Shown here one piece after another: positions 21,501 through 29,601 of a stretch of DNA of 64,000 bases (positions within the stretch are counted from its first letter, which is position 1; the number at the start of each line of letters is the position of its first letter). This DNA comes from Acholeplasmatales bacterium. Lineage in GTDB: Bacteria; Bacillota_I; Bacilli_A; Acholeplasmatales; Acholeplasmataceae. The position numbers were made by a program, and so were the translations under genes. A model generated the notes under the pieces. That model was not told the origin of the DNA. It ran no database searches and saw only the letters and a list, made by a program, of their open reading frames with translations. The stretch is taken from contig JAITXT010000003.1 of the NCBI GenBank assembly GCA_031284585.1, forward strand, positions 1 through 64,000, read 5' to 3'.

Positions 21501-22993
21501 CCAATGAAAAAATCAGGATCATCAATTATAAATTCTAAATTTTCTTCAAGATAATTTTTAACATTTTCCTCAGGGATCCAAGAAATCAAATTTCTTACTT
21601 CTGAAATTTCAGGTACGATTGAAATAACTGTATTAAGAAGTAATAATAATTTTAAATCTTTAATTTGTTCAAAAGTTCCTACTAATAAATTTCTAATCTT
21701 AATACCGTTTGTTTCTAAATAATCTAAGTCAAAATTAGATAAAGCTTCAAAAAGTGCTAATAGTTCATCTAATTTACCATAATCAAGTAAATTATCTACA
21801 ACTTTATAAAGGGTTGTTAAATCCTCACCTAAATCTATTTCTGATAATAATTTTAAATAAGAAGAGAATTTTTCGTTATTCAATAAGTCATCAATTGTTA
21901 AATCACCTACAATAGGATCAGATAGAAAGGAGGAAATTAAACCAGGAGTAAGAGAAGCATTAAGAGCTGCTGGAATTAAATCAGTAAAAATTGTGGATTT
22001 AGATAATCTATTAAAGATTTCATTTAAAGAACCACTATCTTCTTTTGATATATTCTTATAATCAACAAGGTTACCTTCTATCACCACATTTAAAATCTCA
22101 TTGATATTTTTTAATTCACTTCCTAAAGAGAATTTCTTATTAAATCCAATATTTACATCAAAAAAAGCATTAAACAAAGAATCTTTAAGTCCAAAATAAA
22201 GAGGAGACACTCCTTTTTTAGAAACATTTTGAACTAAACCAATAAGAGATAACATATCACTATCTAAAATAGGAGCACTTAAATTAGAACCACTACTTAA
22301 ATATGCAGTTTCACTTTCTTGAACTAATTCAACTGGTAAATTGTTTACTTTCTCAAAATCAATATTATCAACAACAGAAATTAAAATAACTAATGGTAAT
22401 ATGTAAATTAAACCAGCAAATAAACCGCTTAATATACCAATTCCACCGCCACCTAATCTGCTTAAAAAAGATTTTTTATATCTTGAAGTTTCTTTTTTAT
22501 TGATAGGAGCAGAATTTCCATAAAGAATTCTTTTTTTAGTAACTTCATTATAGATAATATTTTTATTAATAGCTTTCCAGATAGGACGACCGATGATAAG
22601 TCTTAATAAAAATTTTAAAATTGGATATAAAATAAAGAACAAAACTATTTTTAGAGCTAAATCAACAAATCCAAGAATAATATTTGCGATATTAATATCT
22701 CTTAAAAGAGGTTCATAATTTTCAATTGTTACAAGAGCCGCAGAATAATATCTATTTGATAGATCATGGATAAAGGTATAAAAATTATCAGGTTTTACAA
22801 ACCATCTAAAAGAAAATAGCGAAATTAGCAAAAGAGAAATAGCAGCAGCAATTAAGTTAAAAACAAAAAAGAACAATGACTTTTTAGAACCCTTTTTTAA
22901 TCCACCTAGAAAATATATTAGCACAAACAAACCTACTAATAACCATTGTGCTATGGAAATTAAATCCCCCCAATTTGATATTATTTCTTGCAT
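15509..22993 (-). CDS. Giant CvpA-like membrane-anchored repeat protein (2,494 aa)
   Basis: Residues 1-210 look like a CvpA-type membrane domain: hydrophobic spans at about 13-31, 40-62, 103-134 and 184-206, with the glycine-rich RLGGGGIGILSGLFAGLIYI entering the last one. Lys/Arg-rich loops (31-38, 130-178) predict that everything after residue 208 is outside. The remaining 2,280 residues are acidic, rich in Leu, Ile, Ser, Asn and Asp, with no catalytic motif I recognise. They contain divergent repeats of about 80-107 residues with the core I.K.EI..L...L..L, clearest at about residues 1280-1970. There is no LPXTG, no second membrane span and no signal peptide. The start has an AAGGAGG site and its own promoter. 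Adhesin, cell-shape or envelope scaffold are possibilities; function unknown. Confidence 0.85.
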   Translation of the reverse strand: MQEIISNWGDLISIAQWLLVGLFVLIYFLGGLKKGSKKSLFFFVFNLIAAAISLLLISLFSFRWFVKPDNFYTFIHDLSNRYYSAALVTIENYEPLLRDINIANIILGFVDLALKIVLFFILYPILKFLLRLIIGRPIWKAINKNIIYNEVTKKRILYGNSAPINKKETSRYKKSFLSRLGGGGIGILSGLFAGLIYILPLVILISVVDNIDFEKVNNLPVELVQESETAYLSSGSNLSAPILDSDMLSLIGLVQNVSKKGVSPLYFGLKDSLFNAFFDVNIGFNKKFSLGSELKNINEILNVVIEGNLVDYKNISKEDSGSLNEIFNRLSKSTIFTDLIPAALNASLTPGLISSFLSDPIVGDLTIDDLLNNEKFSSYLKLLSEIDLGEDLTTLYKVVDNLLDYGKLDELLALFEALSNFDLDYLETNGIKIRNLLVGTFEQIKDLKLLLLLNTVISIVPEISEVRNLISWIPEENVKNYLEENLEFIIDDPDFFIGESGEIGNLSRVVSAILGEDCSIFFELISNLNESNTDSLISEKYYLYFNDIVDVILNDKLVENVIPIGIDFGIASLGLEEELNEKVENLVDDVVIKDEVENIMDIYSNITNFAIQALFDGNVGLFVEDLLTTHQKELKDIISIVFDKSALVNNILVNFSGIIVDIAVKDEEINGYLHLLLDDTTVSENIGSDLIKIIDGVILINGEMSISKLVNQKITLKEVLTAISNCDSEIFQEIDYNLTSLNFLNFVDPIVQNMNENGKLDFITDFIEIPKEINYSEFISYALNFSKAIVTEIGTQINYKSIVNMDDLTDRLLFDLNIIELLESGVIESYIYKENSIPIISELIASLVKGDFVQNSLANIPLSIPDKLLDASSNSSIWKKEIDDILGSIFGLVTSVSLEKYVGTSIHDLSSIVLNLNEVNLGIIFELKDNPNVNCLLNTLIVSNTVTNLANKGFSLKLGDSNLKIDVPNSLYNSDGMLDPNEIFATVNNVLGFVDVLIGRDHTIKELGERELSYFVDNFNALNNSQIAILGDNKLLNKVLRFNLEKPSNQVALRGFLSNALNVELSDSALHYTNLTESEITLLLVGLKDLKLNAKVLSFDNDAIVEYINVYFRNTAIDSLFNSNILKQTISQLIYDDGIKTLLVDLVENTFTSALSNFTDLDINYNDLVVNILNRTKDTDGVYFDKEILKETVGLFKSLEVSSLDEFGNFSKFNFLQEKIYNTGFVDALMDFDFTMNIFSDLLKSTKLSSLLTNLVANLLNDSGADISFAEDAINFTNPRYGLFEDGNISKVEFKKFILSLVEINFSNLLSGGFSSIQSISKTLLERSNNEFHQSHIEYMLNSKVLLGIFDIILNTTGREAKYAELINKLGFLPFEVDEEIFVIEKSALENGIIKKSEIYNLINLLSVIDLEGGFGIYTILKLDSNTPNSDPIHYLLSTITLSSIVTNILKSSQLREFGVSKLSSLLEDADPLWLEFPKEAFEEDTKLIKEFEIRQLIRDLKILGFTEDGDVPEIGIDLITDLVGKNYSDGKDDFDRLLASSIIYSVIAKFFQQDALDNKIKDFLSDKLGSSGIDFSNVSIKVPSDLLGTSGVEKDLITKVEIKNLVIAFKALDISRGDELGYGLNLITSLIDINDPSNDEFSKLLNSNYFYILISRAMMSDSISSKINSVVSESFDVTDMKIVFIPSDALGNTGIEDDRIKKSEIRKLFISLTLLGFDEMDNMDFSLTEILNLGNSHKYGEFPEDDLGVLLDSVIVWNLLSFTLTSEETISKFAGDKFSKEEFVLNHYAFDSAVTSRLSRVEIRDLFNSIDVLGIDDFSNIDFDLGIFGTITEEKLDILFTSIYIYTLINCVVNNLDEITLSVDSIDHVSSSRHYQMIDYSEIVALWSAYAIIGDITTFDANSMTLSDFESILDLNSPLIESYISDVMYKNIGESDVLSDYNGNIPRSALVDSIDVKKRIKHIELVKMYDILLLMADGPSSSIFEISSNIQSLFDGISLNLLGDIINVESIIVDAMISQSILYDESIGLYVYRDLAEFREAYDLDTKLVIKHYVLANFIANVEGLFGSSSLSLSESFSQDTFLTLNSTLLQNNIGNSGELMNSLFTKALIESSSGGDSFITSLPTLSMDNIPTTKAGSNFLLIGEISSVFDILTILEADGESFDVLEEKILNSPATLINKFVILAERSPLVRRIISKGIIDTGITAHNEFAYINEGNLRLGFDPNYYDISDPDPKNHKADLFIDELWGIADFMSNFDVGLGDLSTTIQNDFDSFFAILPSLVHTRSKTIVVNYLLILAMAQYPFLSFMYDRGTEHPVNFIRKLAMVSLPELNRTNDFVEYLNDTDELIVVDSTYDMSQFDGGNGVDIFGSLIIVSDPLSNEKTVTTTVEEVSGITSIYLSFRSLFLNNIISSGGGLLGDYESGVIYISLNYSGTNHPIVIFNLENGNTVVVIDSASLPSTGSFEIVITYEGLPIIGTSNYSNSCLLSNLVLNY

Positions 22994-23026
22994 GCAGACC
23001 TCCTTACGACAATTAATGACTACTCT

Positions 23027-23055
23027 CTTATATTTTACTTTATTTTTGCTGTAAA
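23027..23055 (-). promoter_or_regulatory. Promoter of the giant gene
   Basis: Minus-strand TTTACA (23050-23055), 17 bp, TATAAG (23027-23032), 34 bp before the ATG. The ribosome binding site AAGGAGGT follows. Confidence 0.65.
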
Positions 23056-23115
23056 AATAATATTTTAACTTTTTAACCGTGGTTTTTAGGTTTTAATCGT
23101 TTGTAAGTAGAAATC

Positions 23116-24003
23116 TTAAGAAAGTTTGGGATTTACGTGAACCATAATGTGTAAAACTTCTTCAAAAGTGTTTTCTATTTGTGAATGTACATTTTCCGCA
23201 ATTTCGTGTGCTTTAATTAAACTTAGATTTGCATCAACTCCAATCTCAACATCAATATAAACATCTTCCATATTAGTTCTAACTCTCAAAACATCAACTG
23301 AAAGTACTCCTTTTATTGATAAAATAAAGTCTTTATACTTGAGAATAGTTTCTTCGTTTGGAGATTTATCAGTTAAAAAAGCAACACTATCTCTAAATAC
23401 ATCAATTGCTAATTTCATAATAAAGAAAGCAATTAATATAGCAGCTAGAAAATCAAAATAACGTAACCTCTTATCAATTACTGATAAAAAAATTCCAATA
23501 ACTCCTGAAAGGGTTGCGAAAATATCTAAAAAATGATTTTTTGATTCATTTTTTAGTGTTGGATTATTGCCGAGACGTTTACTAGATTTAAGTAGATAGG
23601 TTGCCATAAATATTTTAACAACTAAAGTTATTCCACTTGAAATAATAGCTAGATAATTCATGGGCTCAATATCTGAATTATTTGAAAATTCAATTATATT
23701 AATTATTCCATCATAGAAAATAGAAATAGAAGTTAAGAAAAATATCAAAGAAAGTATTAAATTTGCGATTCCTTCGTATTTCGCATGACCATATGGATGA
23801 TCTTTATCTGGAGCCTTTTTCGATAATTTAACACATACTAATAACACTATACTAATGATTATATCAGAAGAACTATTAATGCCATCACTAAGTAATGCAA
23901 GAGAAGAAAATATGAGTCCAGTTGATATTTTAAAAATAGATAGTAAAATATTTAATACAAATACAATTATAATAGGTCTTAAGGTTATTTTTTTATTGTT
24001 CAT
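23116..24003 (-). CDS. Cation diffusion facilitator (divalent metal exporter)
   Basis: 295 residues. Six membrane spans are followed by a cytoplasmic ferredoxin-like domain ending near VHVNPKLS. CDF exporters expel Zn2+, Mn2+, Fe2+ or Co2+ in exchange for protons. The second span has SDGINSSSD and the fifth NHFLD, so Asn-x3-Asp stands in both sites where zinc exporters usually have His-x3-Asp or Asp-x3-Asp. The loop DKDHPYGHAKYEG is a standard CDF landmark. The ATG overlaps the dnaE stop (ATGA), making it the last gene of flavodoxin-dnaE-CDF. The substituted sites suggest manganese or iron rather than zinc, which is inference. Confidence 0.9.
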   Translation of the reverse strand: MNNKKITLRPIIIVFVLNILLSIFKISTGLIFSSLALLSDGINSSSDIIISIVLLVCVKLSKKAPDKDHPYGHAKYEGIANLILSLIFFLTSISIFYDGIINIIEFSNNSDIEPMNYLAIISSGITLVVKIFMATYLLKSSKRLGNNPTLKNESKNHFLDIFATLSGVIGIFLSVIDKRLRYFDFLAAILIAFFIMKLAIDVFRDSVAFLTDKSPNEETILKYKDFILSIKGVLSVDVLRVRTNMEDVYIDVEIGVDANLSLIKAHEIAENVHSQIENTFEEVLHIMVHVNPKLS

Positions 24004-26960
24004 TTTTTCACTCTCCCAATTTTTTCTACTGTATAAGATATTTTTCCTTGATAAGTAGATATTCTTATATCAAAAATTAATGCATCTTCAGCTATTAATT
24101 CTTCTAAACTAATTAAACTTTCTCTGAAACAAACAGCTTCAAAAAACTCTGAATCATCAGAAATTGTTAAAAAAGCCATGTCTTCTCCCGTTTTGGTTTT
24201 TATTTTCTTAATCTTGTTTTTATCAATAAAACCAAGAACTCTTCCTGATAAACCTCGCTTAATAAAAGAAGAGACATCTAATACATTAGGAGAATTTTTT
24301 AAAAAATCACTATAACTATCAATTCCTCGATAAAATATATTAAATCCAAAGGTTTGATATTCGTATTTTCTTAAATCTGTAAATAAATATTCTTCTTCGT
24401 TATTAATTACTACTTTCATTCCAACATAAGAAATACTATAATGTGAATTTTCAAAAAGTGATTTAATTAAAGTTCTGTGATTATACGAGAATGTGTCAAA
24501 TGCTGAACCATGAATTAAACTTTTGTATTGAACTTCCGTTAGTCTTTGAATTCTATCTTTAAAATCGTTTAAATTTTGAAATTTTCTTATATTAGCTTCG
24601 TCAACTATTTCCTTAGCTATTTCTTTAGAAATGTCTTTTATTAAAAATAAAGGAAGATAAAAATTGTGTTTATCATCAAAATAATAACTAAAATTTAGAT
24701 TATTAACACTTGGTTTAACAATATTATATCCTCTTTTCCTAATCTCTTTTAAGATATTATTTATTTCTACTCCATTGCTAGAGTTCTCTAATGTAACACT
24801 TATATAAATCTCAAAGTAATTTGCTTTTAAAAAAGCTTGTTCATAAACAATCATTGAATAGGCAACCGCATGGCTTTTATTAAACCCATAACCTTGAAAT
24901 TCTTCTATTTCACCAAAAATACGAGTAGCTTCTTCTAAATTAAATCCATTGTTAAACGCTCTTTCAATAAATTTATCTTTTTCTTTTTCAATTAAACTTG
25001 AATTCTTTTTAGAAATAGCTCTTCTAAAGATATCTGCCTCTTTAAGTGTATAATTCGCAACTATTTTAGCTATTTGCATTATTTGTTCTTGAAATAAAAT
25101 AATTCCATAAGTTCCTCTTAAACAATCATTTAATTTGGGATGAAGAACTCTAGCTTTTCTTATGTTTTCTTTGACCGCTATAAAATCATTGATATTAGCA
25201 GTAATCCCTGGTCTCTCAAAGGAAATTAAAATTACAATATCTAAAAATCTGCTTATTTTAAATCTTTTTAATAATTCTAAACCTTGAGAAGTCCCAATTT
25301 GAAAGATATCACTATTGGTTGCTTCATTAATTAGTGATAAAGTCTTATCATCTTGAAGATCTATTTTACTTAATTGAAAATCAGGATGAACTTTCTTTAC
25401 TTCCTCACTTATTCTATTAATTTTGGTTAAAAAATTATTCGAAAGAAGATCTATCTTAAGAAAACCTATCTTTTCAACGATTTCTTTATCATATTCCATT
25501 TGTCTAATTTTTGAAGCCTTATTAAAATAAGGAACTTTTCCCACAAAAAAATCATTTAAAATAACTATTCCAGCAGGGTGATTAGCAACTTCGGAAGTTG
25601 ATTTTTTAATTTTATCAAATATATTTTTTAAATAGATAGTTTCTTTGTCATACGCATCAACAACATTATTACTAATCGAGTTATAAATACTATTTATTTT
25701 ACTTGGAAGTACTTTTTTCTCTAAACAAATTTTAGAAAATATTTCTTTCGAATCTTTTTTCTTGAAGACAGAAATTTCATAACATTTTTCTTCCCCATAT
25801 TTAAGAACTAGATAGTCAATTACTTCTTTTCTCCTGTTATCCGCAATATCTATATCTATATCTGGTAATTCAGTTCTAGAAGTGTTCAAAAATCTTTCAA
25901 ATAATAAATCATATTCTAGAGGATCAACTGCTATTATTCCTATAGAAAATGCAACTAAAGAAGATACAGCTGAACCTCTTCCTGGTCCTACTGGTATATT
26001 ATTTTTGGCGCAATACAAAACAATATCATAAACGATAATAAAATAAGAATCAAATCCCATAGTATGTATTATTTCTAATTCACTCTCTAGACGTTCAAGA
26101 TATTTATCGCTTATTTTACCGTTTAATCTTTTGTTTAGTCCTACATAACAGAGATTTTTTAAATATTCCTCAACACTTATATCTTTAATCCAAAAAATAT
26201 CAGGTAAGAATAGTTTACTATTATAAAAATTCTTGTAGGTAATTTTATTTAAAAAATCTAAATTAAAATCAAATTTAGTAGATTTTCCAAGGAATAATTT
26301 CTCTAAATTAGAAAGTTCAATATAATTATAGTCATTATAGGAATTATTATTTGTATTTAAAGATATTTTTTCAAGTATACTATAGGCTTCAATTTCATTA
26401 GAATCAAGATATTTTATTAAGTGGACAGGGAAGAAATTACTTTCAAGTGCACTATTTCTAGCAATTAAATCTTCTAGTTCAAATAAAACATTTTCAACAT
26501 ATAATAACTCGCTTAAGATTACTCCATAATAGAAAATTTTAGATTTAGAAATAATTCCCGAAAGATTACTAATAAATAACGAATCGCTACTATTTTTAAA
26601 TGAATTTTTACTAAAAGTAAAGATAACAGCTAAATGTGAAAGAGATCCTAAATCCTCAAATATTAAATCCCTTTTATGAACATTAATTTCGATTAATTGT
26701 TTAATACCTTCATCATCTAAAGCATAAAAAATTAAGTCATAAAGATATCCACTAATTTCAATTCTTTTGGATAATCCAATTACTCCCCTCATATTAAGTT
26801 CATTTGTTTTAGTTAGAAAAGTAAAAAAAGATGATAAATTATCATCTATTAACGAAATAATATTAATATTATCTGTCTTTGCTTTCACAAGTAATTCGTC
26901 TAGCGAGATTAAACTACTAGACATTGAATTACTTGTTACTACATTTAGTATTTTTTTCAT
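24000..26960 (-). CDS. dnaE: DNA polymerase III alpha subunit, DnaE type
   Basis: 986 residues, shorter than the usual 1,050-1,160. C-family polymerase landmarks are GPGRGSAVSSLVAF (about 325-338), the catalytic PDIDIDIADNRRKEV (366-380), NHPAGIVI, and GFNKSHAVAYSMIVYEQAFLKANY. A C-terminal OB-like domain follows. The N-terminal PHP region (1-230) has lost the usual opening LxxHSxYSLLDG histidines: it starts MKKILNVVTSNSMSSSLISL. It lies 3 bp after flavodoxin and overlaps the CDF gene. In low-GC Gram-positives DnaE works next to PolC, which is not in this window. Confidence 0.92.
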   Translation of the reverse strand: MKKILNVVTSNSMSSSLISLDELLVKAKTDNINIISLIDDNLSSFFTFLTKTNELNMRGVIGLSKRIEISGYLYDLIFYALDDEGIKQLIEINVHKRDLIFEDLGSLSHLAVIFTFSKNSFKNSSDSLFISNLSGIISKSKIFYYGVILSELLYVENVLFELEDLIARNSALESNFFPVHLIKYLDSNEIEAYSILEKISLNTNNNSYNDYNYIELSNLEKLFLGKSTKFDFNLDFLNKITYKNFYNSKLFLPDIFWIKDISVEEYLKNLCYVGLNKRLNGKISDKYLERLESELEIIHTMGFDSYFIIVYDIVLYCAKNNIPVGPGRGSAVSSLVAFSIGIIAVDPLEYDLLFERFLNTSRTELPDIDIDIADNRRKEVIDYLVLKYGEEKCYEISVFKKKDSKEIFSKICLEKKVLPSKINSIYNSISNNVVDAYDKETIYLKNIFDKIKKSTSEVANHPAGIVILNDFFVGKVPYFNKASKIRQMEYDKEIVEKIGFLKIDLLSNNFLTKINRISEEVKKVHPDFQLSKIDLQDDKTLSLINEATNSDIFQIGTSQGLELLKRFKISRFLDIVILISFERPGITANINDFIAVKENIRKARVLHPKLNDCLRGTYGIILFQEQIMQIAKIVANYTLKEADIFRRAISKKNSSLIEKEKDKFIERAFNNGFNLEEATRIFGEIEEFQGYGFNKSHAVAYSMIVYEQAFLKANYFEIYISVTLENSSNGVEINNILKEIRKRGYNIVKPSVNNLNFSYYFDDKHNFYLPLFLIKDISKEIAKEIVDEANIRKFQNLNDFKDRIQRLTEVQYKSLIHGSAFDTFSYNHRTLIKSLFENSHYSISYVGMKVVINNEEEYLFTDLRKYEYQTFGFNIFYRGIDSYSDFLKNSPNVLDVSSFIKRGLSGRVLGFIDKNKIKKIKTKTGEDMAFLTISDDSEFFEAVCFRESLISLEELIAEDALIFDIRISTYQGKISYTVEKIGRVKK

Positions 26961-26963
26961 CAG

Positions 26964-27398
26964 TTAAGATACAAATTGATAAAATCTCTCACCAAACAAA
27001 AGACAATCTTCTTGTTCATCAGGACCAGGTGTAGATAAAACTCTAACACCTTTTTCGAATAAAATGCTTCCATTAGCAATTACTCTACTTTCCCAATTTT
27101 CCATCCATTCACCAGTACCCCAACCGTATGATCCAAATAAACCAATTTTCTTACCAACTAGTTCGCTTTCAATTGACTCATAAAACGGAAGAAAATCTAC
27201 CTCTTCTAGTTCCTCAACGCCCATAGAAGGACATCCGAATAAGAAACTATCATACTTTTTAACATCCTCTGCTACAACATCAGAAACTTGGACTACGGTA
27301 ATGTCACCTGATTTATTTTTTACGCCTTGAGATATTTTTTCTGCCATTAGGCTAGTATTGCCTGTGCCAGACCAATAAACCAATAATATTTTTGCCAT
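26964..27398 (-). CDS. Flavodoxin
   Basis: 144 residues, a small FMN-binding electron carrier. The phosphate-binding loop WSGTGNTSLMAEKI lies at about residues 8-21; FLFGCPSMGVEELE and KKIGLFGSYGWGTGEWMENW form the isoalloxazine-side loops, with Trp and Tyr positions typical of the family. I start at MAKILLVYWSG (ATG 27396-27398) because AAAGGAGAG precedes it; an upstream in-frame start at 27419 has no such site. TATAAT (minus, 27419-27424) is close by. It heads an operon with dnaE and a CDF exporter, a non-obvious grouping. Confidence 0.93.
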   Translation of the reverse strand: MAKILLVYWSGTGNTSLMAEKISQGVKNKSGDITVVQVSDVVAEDVKKYDSFLFGCPSMGVEELEEVDFLPFYESIESELVGKKIGLFGSYGWGTGEWMENWESRVIANGSILFEKGVRVLSTPGPDEQEDCLLFGERFYQFVS

Positions 27399-27470
27399 AT
27401 TACTCTCCTTTACTAACAATTATAATATAATAATCTTTTTTTTCTCTCTTTTTTGCTAAAAAATAAATTT

Positions 27471-29549
27471 TTAATCGTACTTTTCTTTCTTAAAGTATAA
27501 GTAAAGAGAGGATATTGCCGCAAGTATCAAAGAACCAATTGAAAAATAATATTCACTTAAGATAGGAGTCTTACTAAAAGGTTCAATTTCAATATTTCTT
27601 GAAACGATTGTCGTATTTCCTCTTAAATCTGTTACAGCATAAAACACCTTTTTAGTTCCAGGAGATAAAAAATTAATATTTTTAGGAAAATAATCAATAT
27701 TACATGATGTTTCATCTTCATAACTAATTCCCTCAAAAATATCAAATTCGGTATTAAATTTTTTAATGATATCATGCGCATATACACGTGGGGCAAATAA
27801 ATCATCTACATAGACAATAAGAATTTTAGAATTATATCCCATGAATTCATCATAAACCTCATATAAAACTTGATACTTCCCAATTTGAAAATAATTAACT
27901 TCTGGCTTAATTAAGACGTTTTCAGTTGTTAGATAAGTCACATTATCACTAACAGAAATAATATAACTTAAATAATTAATTTCTTCCGAATTAATCATGA
28001 CTACTATAGACTCACTACTTAATTCTAAAGAAGGTGGAATTATATCTACAATTAGTATTTCTACTAGAATAATTGTGGTATTAGAAGATGAATCTTTAAC
28101 AGAAACTACTATTTCATAACTTCCAACTTCCTTATAATCTATATTCATATCATAAGCGGTAAAGATTAAATTATTTACAGGTGTATAATTATCAGAATAA
28201 GTAAAATAGCCACTTAAATTTTTTCTGGTGAAATCAGATATTACAATATCATGGACTTGAGTTATGATTGGAGATATATTATCAACAACATATAAATAAG
28301 TATTTAAACTAGCTGTATTTTTAGATTTATCGGTTGCTGTAAAAGATAACTGATAGGTACCTACTACATTAATATTAAACTTACAATCAATTTTTATCGC
28401 GATATCACTAGGATCATAATAATTATCTACTACTTCAAAATAATTAATTAAAAAAGGTTCAACGTCAAAGACATCAAAAATAAGATCTGTCTTTATACTA
28501 ATAGAGGGCGCGATATCATCCACAACACTAACTTTTAATGTTTTAATAGCCTCATTTAAAGAACTATCCCTAAGCAAAAATGTCACTTGATAATCTCCAA
28601 TATAAGAACTATCAATATTATGAAATGTTAAACAATCATTAATAGTTAACAAATTATAATTATCACTTACATAAAGAATATAAGATAGAAGAAAATCACT
28701 ATCAATAGTAGTAAATACTCTTATGGTCTTAGGATTTGGTTTAAGTTCGATAATAGGTTTTGTAGTATCTACAAGTAAAAAATAATCATCTAGGATTGTT
28801 TCATTTAATGATTGATCTCTAGCTATAACCGTAAACGGGTAAATACCTATATTTGCATAATCAATATAATCATCTAGAATAAGAATAGTAACTACGGTGT
28901 TGTAATTATCTTTAATTGTAAAATAATTTCTTAAATCGATAATCTCATTTACCTCACCTATAAGTTCTTTTTTAAGAGTTATAGAAGGTGGTATATCATC
29001 AATTACATTTACAAATGATTCACATGATGAGACGTTTCCAGATGGATCGGTTGCTACATAAATTATTTTATATGTTCCAACTACTTTATTGTTTACTCTA
29101 GTAGCATCGACATGTAAAGTTAATTCTTCAAACTTGTAGTAGTTATCAATTACATCAACACCAGCAAAATAATTTGTTACTTTCCCATCTAGGGGAATAG
29201 TAAAACTAGGAACTAAAATAAAAGTAGGAGGAGTTCTATCTAAAATTCTAAACTTTACAGTTATCGTATTTCTTAAATAATCAAAACTTGGATAAACTAC
29301 CCTGTACCTAATGTTATATTCTCTTATTCTATTCGTATTTACATCAAGAAGAGAAGTGAATTCTACACCTCTTTCATAATACATAAGAGGATCGAATACT
29401 TCTTCATCGTCCATGAAAAGGTGTGCCGATGGCAACTCAAAATAAGGTTCAGGACTCTCTCCTAACATAATATCAATAACCGTATTTTCCCAAGTAACAT
29501 TTAAATTATTCGTTGCAAAAAGTGTAATAATTAAAAAAATAAACCTCAT
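27471..29549 (-). CDS. Surface protein with seven Ig-like repeats and C-terminal anchor
   Basis: 692 residues. A short signal sequence (MRFIFLIITLFATNN) is followed by seven repeats of about 80 residues, each opened by a D-x-x-x-P-x-[IL] motif (DRTPPTF, DDIPPSI, DTTKPII, DDIAPSI, DNISPII, DIIPPSL, DLFAPRV) and closing with G.Y...Y.A.D.S.N. This is the pattern of bacterial Ig-like domains of extracellular proteins (DUF5011/HYR-like). A single span at about 668-686 followed by KKEKYD anchors it, without LPXTG. It is the last gene of the mgtE-to-rlm cluster. Likely adhesion or envelope structure; no enzyme domain is visible. Confidence 0.82.
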   Translation of the reverse strand: MRFIFLIITLFATNNLNVTWENTVIDIMLGESPEPYFELPSAHLFMDDEEVFDPLMYYERGVEFTSLLDVNTNRIREYNIRYRVVYPSFDYLRNTITVKFRILDRTPPTFILVPSFTIPLDGKVTNYFAGVDVIDNYYKFEELTLHVDATRVNNKVVGTYKIIYVATDPSGNVSSCESFVNVIDDIPPSITLKKELIGEVNEIIDLRNYFTIKDNYNTVVTILILDDYIDYANIGIYPFTVIARDQSLNETILDDYFLLVDTTKPIIELKPNPKTIRVFTTIDSDFLLSYILYVSDNYNLLTINDCLTFHNIDSSYIGDYQVTFLLRDSSLNEAIKTLKVSVVDDIAPSISIKTDLIFDVFDVEPFLINYFEVVDNYYDPSDIAIKIDCKFNINVVGTYQLSFTATDKSKNTASLNTYLYVVDNISPIITQVHDIVISDFTRKNLSGYFTYSDNYTPVNNLIFTAYDMNIDYKEVGSYEIVVSVKDSSSNTTIILVEILIVDIIPPSLELSSESIVVMINSEEINYLSYIISVSDNVTYLTTENVLIKPEVNYFQIGKYQVLYEVYDEFMGYNSKILIVYVDDLFAPRVYAHDIIKKFNTEFDIFEGISYEDETSCNIDYFPKNINFLSPGTKKVFYAVTDLRGNTTIVSRNIEIEPFSKTPILSEYYFSIGSLILAAISSLYLYFKKEKYD

Positions 29550-29557
29550 ATTTTCCC

Positions 29558-29580
29558 TCCTTATATAATAATAGTAAGGA
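29558..29580 (-). promoter_or_regulatory. Hairpin sequestering the ribosome binding site of the Ig-like gene
   Basis: As transcribed, TCCTTA (29575-29580) can pair with TAAGGA (29558-29563) around an 11-nt loop. TAAGGA is part of the TAAGGAGGG ribosome binding site, so the hairpin could lower translation. The stem is only six pairs; function is inference. Confidence 0.35.
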
Positions 29581-29601
29581 AAAATGAAAATTACTTAAAA
29601 A

